Assembly: GCA_900552915.1 (NCBI GenBank)
Contig: USBS01000002.1
Span: 1 to 60,339, forward strand
From: an uncultured Sutterella sp.
GTDB taxonomy: Bacteria; Pseudomonadota; Gammaproteobacteria; Burkholderiales; Burkholderiaceae_F
DNA: 60,339 nucleotides
Direction of reading: 5' to 3'
Shown: piece by piece, positions 33,936-42,807 of the stretch
Numbering within the stretch: the stretch's first letter is position 1
Layout: each line of letters opens with the position of its first letter
Notes under the pieces: model-generated
The model's database searches: none
Told to the model about the DNA's origin: nothing
What the model saw: only the letters and a program-made list of their open reading frames with translations
Position numbers and translations under genes: made by a program

Positions 33936-35225
33936 ATGGCTGCCGATCGCTTTGCTCTCCTGACGGCGTTGTTTTTTGCCGCCAACATCACTGCCTCCAA
34001 TGCTGCGGTGTGGCGCGTGACGCCTGCCGACGATGTCGAGGATATTGTCGAGAACGCCGAAGAGGGCGATTCCATTATTTTTGCCAAAGGGGTCTATAAG
34101 CTCAATTTGTTGCTGACGGAACCGCTTGCCATTCGGGGCGAAGACGGTGCCGTGATCGATGCCGGCGGCAAGGGCAGCGGCATCACGATTCGCCGTTCGG
34201 GTACGTCTGTGGAAAATTTGACCGTGCGAAACTACGGCGGTGATCTCTACAAACGAGACAGCGGAGTGCGAGTGATGGACGGCTGCATGAATGTGCGGCT
34301 TGTCAACCTCAAACTTTCGGGGCCGGGTTTCGGCATCCGAGCCGATCGACTCGAAAAGCTCGAAATCCGCGACTGTGAAATCACGGGAAGAGCTCGCCGC
34401 CATATTCTTGACCGCGGCGACGGTGTTTTTCTCAACTACGTCAAGCACTCCAAACTTATCGGCAATACCGTAAAGGACGTTCGCGACGGCTTTTATTTTG
34501 AAAACACCGACGGCACCGAATCGGTCGGCAATCACTTCGACAATACCCAGTACGGCATCCACTGGATGTACACCCGCGACGATACGGGCTACGACAATGT
34601 GACCGTCAATTCCGTGGGCGGCTTTGCGCTCATGAGCAGCAAGCGGATCATGTGCCGCGACAACACGGCTAAAGACAATGTCGAATTCGGCATACTCCTT
34701 AACGTTTGCGAAGGTTGCACCGTGAAGGCGAACCTAGTCGACGGCGTGCATAACCCGAAGGGAAAGGCCGCGCTCGATACCGAGGGCAAGGGGCTGTTTA
34801 TTTATGGTCCGGGTGCCAGCCGAGTGCAAGGCAACGCTTTTACGGGGGCCGATATCGGCATTGGCGTCGCGTTGGGCGGCGAGAAGACCGTTGTGACGGA
34901 AAACGTATTCGACCGTAACACGATTCAGGTGCGTTATGTTGGAAAAGCTCCGCTCGAGTGGAGCGAAAACGGGCGGGGGAATTACTGGAGCACTTTTATG
35001 AGTTGGGATGCCGATGGAAACGGAATAGCCGATACGCCCTACCAGCCCAACGACAGCCTGGATCGTATTTTTTGGATTTATCCGGAAGCGAGGTTTTTGA
35101 TGCAAAGCCCGGTGACGGCGCTGCTGCGATGGTTTGCCGCTCGTCTGGAAATTGATCGAGGTAAGGGCGTAACGGACAGCCATCCGCTGATGAATGCGCC
35201 CGTAATCAAAGGAGCGGCGCAATGA
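33936..35225 (+). CDS. nosD: NosD-like periplasmic beta-helix copper maturation protein
   Basis: The 429-residue exported protein is made of right-handed parallel beta-helix (CASH-type) repeats: NVRLVNLKLSG, LEKLEIRDCEITG, HSKLIGNTVKDVRDGFYFENTDG, GNHFDNTQYGIHWMYT and ENVFDRNTIQVRYVG. It ends with the NosD hallmark ENGRGNYWSTFMSWDADGNG. NosD works with NosF and NosY in copper-site assembly of N2O reductase. It lies 14 bases after nosL copy 2 and overlaps nosF by four bases. ATG 33936 and TTG 33924 are both possible; neither has a clear ribosome site. Confidence 0.9.
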   Translation: MAADRFALLTALFFAANITASNAAVWRVTPADDVEDIVENAEEGDSIIFAKGVYKLNLLLTEPLAIRGEDGAVIDAGGKGSGITIRRSGTSVENLTVRNYGGDLYKRDSGVRVMDGCMNVRLVNLKLSGPGFGIRADRLEKLEIRDCEITGRARRHILDRGDGVFLNYVKHSKLIGNTVKDVRDGFYFENTDGTESVGNHFDNTQYGIHWMYTRDDTGYDNVTVNSVGGFALMSSKRIMCRDNTAKDNVEFGILLNVCEGCTVKANLVDGVHNPKGKAALDTEGKGLFIYGPGASRVQGNAFTGADIGIGVALGGEKTVVTENVFDRNTIQVRYVGKAPLEWSENGRGNYWSTFMSWDADGNGIADTPYQPNDSLDRIFWIYPEARFLMQSPVTALLRWFAARLEIDRGKGVTDSHPLMNAPVIKGAAQ

Positions 35226-36118
35226 GCGAAATGCAAAACGAAACCATCTGCGTGGAGGGTGTCGGTTTTTGGCGCGGTTGCCGTAAAGTGCTCGACAACG
35301 TGAGCTGCTCGCTGCGCGCGGGAACTCTCACGGCTTTGATCGGACATAACGGTGCCGGCAAGTCCACGCTCATCAAGACGATTCTGGGTTTGATTCAGCC
35401 TGCCGAAGGCAAGGTGACGGTTTTGGGGAAGGCCCCCGGAAGCGATCCGCTCAGTATCGGCTACCTGCCGGAAAACATCAGCTTTTACGAGCAAATGACC
35501 ATGCAGGCGCATTTGGAGTACTTTGCCGATCTGAAGGCTGTACCCCGAAGCCGCGTCAATGACCTCATTGAAGCGTTGGGGCTGTCTCATGTGCGACGCA
35601 ACCGCATGAATCAGTGCTCCAAGGGACAGAGGCAGCGTCTGGGACTTGCACAGGCGCTTCTGGCCCAGCCCAAGATCATGATTCTCGACGAACCGACCGT
35701 GGGACTGGACCCGCAGGCATCTTCCTGGATGTACGCTCAGCTTGCTCAATTGAGAAGTCTCGGCTGCACGGTGATCGTTTGTACGCACGAACTGAGCCTC
35801 ATTGAGCCTTTTGCGGATTTTGTGCTGATGCTTGCGGGTGGGAAATTACGGGCGAGCGGTTCGGTTGCCGCCCTGCGTCAGTCAGCCAATCTTCCGGCGG
35901 TGATTACGGGATTCGACGCCGAGTCTGTTCGCAGTTCGGCTCTGCAAAAGTTCCTCTCGAACGATGTGCTTCGGGTGCCCGACAAGGATGTGGGAGAAGC
36001 GGTTCGAGTGCTTACCGAAGAAATGAAAGATTTCGACTTTGATATCCGCAGGGCCGGGCTGTCCGATATTTTCCGGGCCTATTGCACGTCTGAGGCCACC
36101 CGGGAGGATGCGGCATGA
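35222..36118 (+). CDS. nosF: NosF-like ABC transporter ATP-binding protein
   Basis: The 298-residue protein has Walker A GHNGAGKST, Q-loop region GYLPENISFYEQMT, a divergent signature CSKGQRQRLGLAQALL in place of LSGGQ, and Walker B IMILDEPTVGLDP. The divergent signature is usual in NosF. It should energise the NosY permease to export a sulfur or copper-related species for metal-centre assembly. It overlaps both nosD and nosY by four bases, an ATGA-type coupling. Confidence 0.92.
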   Translation: MSEMQNETICVEGVGFWRGCRKVLDNVSCSLRAGTLTALIGHNGAGKSTLIKTILGLIQPAEGKVTVLGKAPGSDPLSIGYLPENISFYEQMTMQAHLEYFADLKAVPRSRVNDLIEALGLSHVRRNRMNQCSKGQRQRLGLAQALLAQPKIMILDEPTVGLDPQASSWMYAQLAQLRSLGCTVIVCTHELSLIEPFADFVLMLAGGKLRASGSVAALRQSANLPAVITGFDAESVRSSALQKFLSNDVLRVPDKDVGEAVRVLTEEMKDFDFDIRRAGLSDIFRAYCTSEATREDAA

Positions 36119-36912
36119 GAAATGTCTGGCTGGTTGCGAAGAAGGAATTTTCGGACTGCCTGCAGAGCCGTTGGCTTGTATCGGGCGGATTGCTTTTTGC
36201 CATTTTGTCTCTGGCTGTTTTTTATGGCACAGCGGCTATCGGCGGCAGTTTTTCCTACCCGCCGCTTTCCGTCGTGATGAATTCATTGGTAAGTCTCACG
36301 GTTTTTTTGCTTCCGCTGCTCGCCATTCTGCTTTCCTACGATGCTTTCGTCGGGGAGCTAGAAGGCGGAATGCTGATTCTGATGCTCACCTATCCGGTGA
36401 CGCGAACGGCTTTTTTGCTCGGTAAGGCGTTTGGACAGGGAGTGGCGCTGTTGGTGGTGCTGACGGCCGGCTTCGCTGTGATGCCGATTGCGGCAAGTTT
36501 TGCTTCGGTGCCCTATCCCGTGACGGATCTTGTCAAAGCGTTGGTTGTGACGGCGGCATCGGCCTGGGTCTTGGGATTGGTCTTTATGTTTGCATCCTAC
36601 TGCGTGAGTCTTGTCGTGCGAACGAAGGCGCAGGCGCTTGCTGTTCTTATTCTGGTTTGGCTTGCGGCGGTGCTGCTGTACGATCTTGGTCTTTTGGTGG
36701 CGGCTGTGTCTTTTACCGGCGGTTTGCCGCGCGGCGTACTCAACGCACTGATGCTTGCCAATCCTGCAAGCGGTTTTCGTCTTCTGAACCAGTCGCTTTT
36801 CGGTTCGGTGCAGACGACGGTGCCGGTCTGGACGTTGACTGCAGTGCTTGCTGCCTGGGCAGCGGTGTTCTTTGCGGTGGCCCGCATGATTTTCGCGGGC
36901 AAGCGATTCTGA
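36115..36912 (+). CDS. nosY: NosY-like ABC transporter permease
   Basis: The 265-residue ABC-2 type membrane protein has six hydrophobic segments. The start, VWLVAKKEFSDCLQSRWLVSGGLLF, is typical of NosY. With NosF it forms the transporter partner of NosD. The gap of 102 bases to the CcmF start has no clear hairpin. Confidence 0.9.
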   Translation: MRNVWLVAKKEFSDCLQSRWLVSGGLLFAILSLAVFYGTAAIGGSFSYPPLSVVMNSLVSLTVFLLPLLAILLSYDAFVGELEGGMLILMLTYPVTRTAFLLGKAFGQGVALLVVLTAGFAVMPIAASFASVPYPVTDLVKALVVTAASAWVLGLVFMFASYCVSLVVRTKAQALAVLILVWLAAVLLYDLGLLVAAVSFTGGLPRGVLNALMLANPASGFRLLNQSLFGSVQTTVPVWTLTAVLAAWAAVFFAVARMIFAGKRF

Positions 36913-37014
36913 GGTCTTCAGCGGCGGCGAAGATTATCCAAGTAAAGTCTGACGATTGAAATAATGTGTGTCTGCTCTTCTGGCGGACGCACGGTAACGA
37001 AAGGTGCTTGCGGC

Positions 37015-38901
37015 GTGATTGCGGAGTTCGGTCACTTCTTGTTGTGTTTGGCGGCGATGTGCTCGCTTTTGGGCGCAGTTGCCGTATGGGCGGGACTCGT
37101 AAAGGGTAGGGAGGCTGCCGCCGGTTTGTGGCGTGTATGCACGCCCGTTGTTGCGCTGTGCTTGCTTGCAGCGACGGGCATTTTGCTGCGAGCCTTCTTG
37201 ATCGACGACTTTTCCGTTGCATACGTAGCGGATCACTCCAATACCAAACTTGACGCCGTATACAAAGCTGCGGCTTTGTGGGGCAGCCACGAAGGCTCGA
37301 TGTTGCTGTGGATTCTTTTTATGGCATTGGGCTCGTGCGTTGCGGCAGTTGCCTTGCATCGATACGAAGCTTTCAGTGCCCGCATTCAATGCTCAATGCT
37401 TGCCGTCATAGGTGTCTTCAGTGCGTTTCTGCTTACTCATGCCAATCCGTTTTTGCGCAATCTGCCGGCGGTTCCTTCCGAGGGGAGAGATCTGAATCCC
37501 ATTCTGCAGGACATCGGAATGATCCTGCATCCACCGGTTATCTTTGCGTCTTATGCCGGACTTGCGGTTGTTTTTGCCGTTGCGATGGCGGTACTGTGGA
37601 TGAAGCGCATGACACCCGAGTCAGTGTCCGCACTCAAGCGTACCGGCATTGTTACCTGGATTTTTCTTACGGCCGGCAATGCACTCGGTTCGTGGTGGGC
37701 TTATACCGAACTCGGTTGGGGCGGCTGGTGGTTCTGGGACCCGGTGGAAAACGCTTCTTTCATCCCGTGGCTAGCTGTCGGAGCGTTGCTGCATGCGCTG
37801 ATTCTTTACGAAAAGCGGGCCCGCATGCTTAAGACGGTGGTGATGCTGTGCATCATCTCTTTTGCATTGTGTCTGCTCGGAACTTTCATTGTTCGCAGTG
37901 GCCTTATGCAGTCGGTGCACGCCTTTGCCGCCGATCCCGAACGCGGGGCGGTACTGCTTTTGGCCTGCATTGTCGTGATGATCCCCGCCTTGGTGCTGTA
38001 TACGCTGCGTATTGATGCCGTTCAGGCGGTCGATGCCAGAGAGGTGAGTGATCCTGACGCTTTCGATATGGCGCTCACGCTCGCCGTCTGCGTGTTGTGT
38101 GTTGCGGCGGCGGCGGTGCTTGTCGGCACGCTTTACCCGGTTTTCTACGATATGGCGGGTCTCGGAACGCTTACGGTGGGGGCACCCTACTTCAACAGCT
38201 TCTTTGCGCCGATGACGCTTTTTGCCGCTGTAGCCGCGGGTGGCGCTCAGCTGCTCGCTCTCAAGAACGCAAAAGCAACGGCCGCTGTTTGCGCTGTCGT
38301 AGCCGTTGCTTGCGGCAGCATTGCCTTTTGGACCGATCCCAAGGAACCCGTCATGACGTTTGCCGCGTTTGCCTGTGCCGGATGGCTTGCGGCTTCAAGT
38401 GTTGCTCCTTTGGTGATGAAGGGCTTCGCAAAACCAGCTTTCGGGGCTGTGCTTGCCCATGCGGCCATTGCCGTGGCGATCGTGGGGGCGGCCGGCATTG
38501 CGCAGTACGAGCAGGAAGCATTGGTGCGCATGGGACCGGGTGCGGGCAAGCCTGTGGGCGACGTGATTTTCGTTTACCGCGACACATACAAAGTCAACAC
38601 GCATGCGTATTTCGGTGATGCTGCGCACATTGAAGTGCTTAAGGCTTCCGATGAAAGCCATTTGACGGATTTGTTCCCGATGCGCCAGACGTTTGTTTCG
38701 AGCGGCATGCAAATGACGGCGGCAGGCATCGAACACGGTGCACTGCGCGATTTGTATGTATCGATGGGCAACAAGCTTTCCGATACGGAATGGTTGGTGC
38801 GTTTGTCGGTCAAACCGCTTGCCAGCTGGCTTTGGTTGGCGGCAGCCTTGATGATGGCTGCCGGCGTGATTTCGTGCGTGCGTCGACGCAAGGAGGCTTG
38901 A
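37015..38901 (+). CDS. CcmF/NrfE-family cytochrome c haem lyase
   Basis: The polytopic protein of about 628 residues has the tryptophan-rich WWD haem-handling motif in WAYTELGWGGWWFWDPVENASFIPW, and a preceding DLNPILQDIGMILHPPVIFASY with conserved histidine. From GTG 37015 the protein begins MIAEFGHFLL, matching the CcmF N terminus, with AAAGG upstream; the open frame starts earlier at ATG 36964. A dedicated CcmF homologue is expected for MccA clusters, because the CX15CH haem is not attached by the general machinery in studied species. Confidence 0.9.
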   Translation: MIAEFGHFLLCLAAMCSLLGAVAVWAGLVKGREAAAGLWRVCTPVVALCLLAATGILLRAFLIDDFSVAYVADHSNTKLDAVYKAAALWGSHEGSMLLWILFMALGSCVAAVALHRYEAFSARIQCSMLAVIGVFSAFLLTHANPFLRNLPAVPSEGRDLNPILQDIGMILHPPVIFASYAGLAVVFAVAMAVLWMKRMTPESVSALKRTGIVTWIFLTAGNALGSWWAYTELGWGGWWFWDPVENASFIPWLAVGALLHALILYEKRARMLKTVVMLCIISFALCLLGTFIVRSGLMQSVHAFAADPERGAVLLLACIVVMIPALVLYTLRIDAVQAVDAREVSDPDAFDMALTLAVCVLCVAAAAVLVGTLYPVFYDMAGLGTLTVGAPYFNSFFAPMTLFAAVAAGGAQLLALKNAKATAAVCAVVAVACGSIAFWTDPKEPVMTFAAFACAGWLAASSVAPLVMKGFAKPAFGAVLAHAAIAVAIVGAAGIAQYEQEALVRMGPGAGKPVGDVIFVYRDTYKVNTHAYFGDAAHIEVLKASDESHLTDLFPMRQTFVSSGMQMTAAGIEHGALRDLYVSMGNKLSDTEWLVRLSVKPLASWLWLAAALMMAAGVISCVRRRKEA

Positions 38902-38905
38902 GGAA

Positions 38906-39388
38906 ATGACTAAGCTTAAGCTGGTTCTGACTGCGGCGGCTTGCTCCGTTGTGATTACCTCGGTGGCTCTTGAGACGCCGATTTTGTCGGATTTTGCGGT
39001 TTCTTCGGCTTATGCGCAGGAGCAACCGACCGGTAGCGAGCAGAAAAGGAGTGCGGGACTTGAAGGGCGTGCGCTTTACGACGAAGCCATTGCGGTTTCA
39101 AAGCTACTGCGCGATCCGAGCTCGGCAAACAATACACTTTTCGAATCCGAGACGGCGCTTTCCGGCGAACTTAAGGCCTTGATTTATCAGCAGCTCCGTG
39201 AGGGGAAGACGCGCTCCGAAATTCTGGACTATATGGCCGAGCGTTACGGCGAAGCCGTTCGCTATCAGCCCGATTTCAACGCCACGACGTTCCTTTTGTG
39301 GGCGGCTCCTTGGATTGCCGTCGTCGTGGGGGTTCTGGTTTTCTGGCGCAGTACGCGCCGCCGCGGCAAGACCGCGTCGAATTCCTAA
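38906..39388 (+). CDS. CcmH/NrfF-like protein lacking the CXXC motif
   Basis: The 160-residue protein has a signal peptide, the CcmH helical domain and a C-terminal membrane anchor (TTFLLWAAPWIAVVVGVLVFW). Family landmarks are present: ALYDEAIAVSKLLR, ELKALIYQQLREGKTRSEILDYMAERYGEAVRY. The redox site that reads LRCxxCQN in CcmH/NrfF is LRDPSSANN here (residues 68-76). The only cysteine is in the signal peptide, so the mature protein has none. It cannot exchange disulfides with apocytochrome; a scaffold role is inferred. It starts four bases after the ccmF stop. Confidence 0.88.
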   Translation: MTKLKLVLTAAACSVVITSVALETPILSDFAVSSAYAQEQPTGSEQKRSAGLEGRALYDEAIAVSKLLRDPSSANNTLFESETALSGELKALIYQQLREGKTRSEILDYMAERYGEAVRYQPDFNATTFLLWAAPWIAVVVGVLVFWRSTRRRGKTASNS

Positions 39389-39428
39389 TTTGTTTTGAGT
39401 CTGATTTTTTTGCTTCAGGAGTGTGAAA

Positions 39429-40055
39429 TTGAAACGTCTTTTACTTGCTTTGGCTCTGGCTTCGAGTCTTTCTTTGTCGGCTTTTGCCGCTGAAGCTCCG
39501 GATGCGGGGCATATTCCGGCTTTCCAGACGAAAATTGTTGAAAACGGTGAACCGATTGCCGGTAAGCCCGGTCAACTGCGCGATTTTCTGGAAATGCGCC
39601 ACACCCGCGGCTTTTCAAAGGCCGTGCTGCCGGATTTGAACGGCAAGATGACGGCGCTCGATTCCTTCAAGGGCAAGCTTGTGGTCGTTGATATCTGGGC
39701 AACCTGGTGCGAGCCGTGCATCCGTACGATTCCGGCTATGCATGCCCTGCAAAAGAAGTTCAACAACGATCCCAAGAGCAAGATTCACATTCTGTCCGTT
39801 TCCGTGGATGAGAAGGTCAAGCCTGTGCAGAAGTTCATCAAGAAGCATGGTCTGACCGATGGCTTCAGTACGCTTATCGACACAAAGCAGGTGATTGGCG
39901 ATGATGTTCCGCTTGATGTTGTGCCGAGCTTCTTCGTGCTGGACGGTCAGGGCAATCTTGTGGGCTTTGTCCGTGGTTTTGTGGACTGGACCGGCCCCGA
40001 AGTGATCGAATATCTCAATAAGCTTGCAGACAAGTACGCCGCTCGCGACTACTGA
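39429..40055 (+). CDS. TlpA/CcmG-like periplasmic thioredoxin
   Basis: The signal peptide ends near AFAA. The thioredoxin fold has active site WCEPC (Cys94 and Cys97 counted from this start), the FKGKLVVVDIWATWCEPC strand and a cis-proline loop DVVPSFFVLDGQGN. It is the last gene of the cluster. TTG 39429 has AGGAG eight bases upstream; GTG 39423 is in frame but only two bases from the AGGAG. It likely reduces haem-site cysteines or copper-site thiols of MccA. It supplies the thiols that the neighbouring CcmH lacks. Confidence 0.87.
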   Translation: MKRLLLALALASSLSLSAFAAEAPDAGHIPAFQTKIVENGEPIAGKPGQLRDFLEMRHTRGFSKAVLPDLNGKMTALDSFKGKLVVVDIWATWCEPCIRTIPAMHALQKKFNNDPKSKIHILSVSVDEKVKPVQKFIKKHGLTDGFSTLIDTKQVIGDDVPLDVVPSFFVLDGQGNLVGFVRGFVDWTGPEVIEYLNKLADKYAARDY

Positions 40056-40058
40056 GAA

Positions 40059-40159
40059 ACGGTTCCGATTGACCGGAACCGTGAATCGGTCGACGTTTGA
40101 GTCGACGGAGCACAGCAGGCGAATCATAAGCCGCAGACGGAAAGCCGCTGCGGCTTTTT
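40059..40159 (+). terminator. Tandem hairpins and intrinsic terminator ending the mcc cluster
   Basis: ACGGTTCCG/CGGAACCGT (40059-40082) forms a perfect nine-base stem. It is followed by AAGCCGCAG/CTGCGGCTT (40128-40156), running into TTTTT. The second element is a standard rho-independent terminator. A GTCGAC inverted repeat lies between them (40089-40106). Confidence 0.88.
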
Positions 40160-40178
40160 GCAACCTAAGGCTTTCAGG

Positions 40179-42638
40179 CTAGAAGCTGAAGAAATCTTTC
40201 ACGCTTTGCCAAATGCTCTTTTCAGGCTTCTTTTCCGGCAATGCGGGCTTGCCTTGAGCGCGGCGCAACGCTTCGGAGGACTTCTGCCAGTCGAACGCCC
40301 AGGTCGGTGCGGCGCTTTTGCCGCCGATGGCGGCCGTCAGATGAATTGACGGGATACCTTGCTGCGGGGCAAATGTGATGCTCGAAGAGCCTTCAATAAG
40401 ACCGGAGGTTAAGTCGAGCGACACGTCGGCGCGGTCTCGGATATACACGGAGCGTGCCACGATGTTCTTGAGCGAGATCACATTGCCGTTGAGGGTAAGA
40501 GAAAGTGTTGCCTCATCCAAGTCCGTACGGGCTCCCTGGCGGGTGATGAGGGCGGGGTCGGCATTGCTTACCAGATGGCTACGCACCGCGTTGGCGTCTA
40601 ACCCGATGTAAGCAGGCCGCAGAACGCGCAATTTCGATGTGCCCGAGAGGGTTTCAGAAGCAAAGCCTTTGCCTGAAAGCGTCAAATCGCCGTTGGCAAC
40701 GCCGGCAACCGGAGAGGCGCCGGCAATCGGAGCAATGAACTTATCCAGAGCAATTCCATCAATGCGGCCGTGGAAGAGCCACGATGTGTCTTCTGCAAGC
40801 TCGAATGTTCCGAAAAGGCGCCCTTCGGCCGTATTGATCACGAGCGAGTCGATGAGCGCTTTGCCGTTTTTAATGGAAAGCGTGCCGCTCAGTTGTGTGC
40901 CGGTCATGCCGGAGACGGAGATGCGACCGATCCGGACAGCTCCCGAGAAGTCGAAATGACGCATCCAAGCGAGCATTTCTTCGCCGGGCAGAGTGTCTCG
41001 ATTGATTTCGCCCACCATCAGCTCGCCTTCGAGTTCCGGCAGCGTCAGTGCGTTGCGCACTGTACCGTTAAACGACAGGGGAGCCCCCGCAAAGTCGCCT
41101 GAAAGACCGACTTGCGCCGAGTTCGCATTCAAGTCGGCTTTGATAAAGCCGGACACGGCGGCATTGAAGTCCGTCGGGAGAGCTGTGTCGCCTGTGATGG
41201 CCACGCGGGCCGTTAAGTTGTCCAAGTCGGCCGTGCGCTTGTCGAAATTGGCGCGTACGGAGCTGGCAACCTCGAAAGTGCTCACGCGTGAGCCGCGTTC
41301 TTCAGTGCGTGAAAAGCGCATTTCGGGGCTTTCGAGCACTCCGGGACGCACACGGAAGTCGACGGCGCCCAGATGGATGTCGCCTGTGGTGTCGTCGGGG
41401 CGCGAAAGCGAAGCGGTGAGATTACTTCCGGAGACTTCGCTGCCCTTGAAACGGACGCGGTCGGCTTTAGCGACGGTTGTCCAGGCGATACCTTTGTTGC
41501 TGAGTTCGCCTGCAAAACTCACGTCTTCGACCTGCACGAAGCGGTCCGTGACGGAAATCGTCAGCGTGCCTTTGGCGGAAAGATCGCCGGCAACGGCCGA
41601 AGGATCAAAGGATTCGAATGTTGCGGCGGCTTCCGACAGCGAATCCTGCGCAAAAGCTTCTTCAATGAAGCGGATGCTCCAGGCGCTGGTACTGTTCTCG
41701 TTCGGCGGTTCGGTTGAGGGTGCAGCAGGCGGTTCCGCTACAGACTCGGGCTGCGGTGCAGTTTCGTCGGCAGCCGGTTGATCGAGCGTGGGCTGTGCAG
41801 CTTGAGACTCGGCAGAAGGTTCGACTGCTGCCGGTGCGTCGGCCTCAGTCGATTCCTGAGGAGCCTGGGTTGGTTCGACAGCCTCTAGCGAAGCGGGAAT
41901 CGGGTCGGTTGCAGAGGGTTTCGGAGAATCCGCATTTTCCGCTTCGGTTGTCGGCGACTGCGGAGCGACTTCCTCTGCGGGCTCCGGAGCAACTGCCGAT
42001 TCTCCGGCCGCGGGCTCGGTATGAACGGATGCTCCAAGAGCTTCGAAATGAGCGGAAATTTCAAACGGAGCTTTCATCTCGGGTGAAAGTTGTCCGCTTG
42101 AAAGAGTTAGCGCGGAAATTTTCCAGTTGCGCAACGCTTCGCCCGATCCGGTCGTGAGATCAATTTCGGCGTTGTTGAGCCGGAACTGCGAAACACGCAG
42201 ATTTTCAGGGAAGTTGACGGAGCCGAACGTGTCTTCAAAGAGTGCGTCGCCGCTTGCACGAGGAATATTAAGCTTCAGGCGAGCACCGTCGATAGCGATG
42301 GAGTTGACGTTGACTGCGCCGAGCAGAGCCGACCACATGGCGATTTCGGCCTGAGCTCCGTCAATCGAACCGACGGTCTCTCCGCTTTCGAGATCGCGAA
42401 ACTGCAGCGCGGGAATTTGAACATGCAACGCCGTCAGATGCTTGACGGAGATCTTTCCTTCGTATTCGACGGATGCGCTCAGAGCCTGCTTGGCGTAGGC
42501 GTCGATTGTGTTTTTGACCGCCTGTTCGTCAAGCACGTAAAAGAGCGTGCCGATGGCCAAAACCACCAACACGATCAGCAAAGCAACCGCAGCCGCAATC
42601 AAGCGGGCAATACGAGGTAGAGAAGAAAGGACAAGCAT
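40179..42638 (-). CDS. AsmA-family envelope protein
   Basis: The protein of about 819 residues has one N-terminal membrane anchor (IARLIAAAVALLIVLVVLAIGTLFYVL), an AsmA-like N-terminal domain and the conserved C-terminal AsmA region (SGKGFASETLSGTSKLRVLRPAYIGLDANAV). A long Pro/Glu/Ala/Ser-rich stretch (about 205-320) interrupts the body and looks like a flexible linker. AsmA-like proteins bridge inner and outer membranes and influence phospholipid transport or outer-membrane assembly. I chose ATG 42638 over TTG 42653. It converges with the mcc cluster terminator. Confidence 0.85.
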   Translation of the reverse strand: MLVLSSLPRIARLIAAAVALLIVLVVLAIGTLFYVLDEQAVKNTIDAYAKQALSASVEYEGKISVKHLTALHVQIPALQFRDLESGETVGSIDGAQAEIAMWSALLGAVNVNSIAIDGARLKLNIPRASGDALFEDTFGSVNFPENLRVSQFRLNNAEIDLTTGSGEALRNWKISALTLSSGQLSPEMKAPFEISAHFEALGASVHTEPAAGESAVAPEPAEEVAPQSPTTEAENADSPKPSATDPIPASLEAVEPTQAPQESTEADAPAAVEPSAESQAAQPTLDQPAADETAPQPESVAEPPAAPSTEPPNENSTSAWSIRFIEEAFAQDSLSEAAATFESFDPSAVAGDLSAKGTLTISVTDRFVQVEDVSFAGELSNKGIAWTTVAKADRVRFKGSEVSGSNLTASLSRPDDTTGDIHLGAVDFRVRPGVLESPEMRFSRTEERGSRVSTFEVASSVRANFDKRTADLDNLTARVAITGDTALPTDFNAAVSGFIKADLNANSAQVGLSGDFAGAPLSFNGTVRNALTLPELEGELMVGEINRDTLPGEEMLAWMRHFDFSGAVRIGRISVSGMTGTQLSGTLSIKNGKALIDSLVINTAEGRLFGTFELAEDTSWLFHGRIDGIALDKFIAPIAGASPVAGVANGDLTLSGKGFASETLSGTSKLRVLRPAYIGLDANAVRSHLVSNADPALITRQGARTDLDEATLSLTLNGNVISLKNIVARSVYIRDRADVSLDLTSGLIEGSSSITFAPQQGIPSIHLTAAIGGKSAAPTWAFDWQKSSEALRRAQGKPALPEKKPEKSIWQSVKDFFSF

Positions 42639-42807
42639 GACCGTTGAGCTCAATAGAACATCAGTTTGCCATATTTGATGGAACTCGGCGCGCTCTAGTC
42701 GGTCTTTAATGTCGAATGTTGCTTTTGGGGTGCAGACCGAAGGTGGAAACGACTCGAAAACGCAATGGTGCAGGAGGAGTACAAGACGCTAATTGCATGA
42801 AACTCCG

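Noticed and set aside
32945..36912. A nitrous oxide reductase operon
   Set aside because: nosL, nosD, nosF and nosY are present, but no nosZ or nosR is in the window. The genes are embedded between MccD and CcmF genes.
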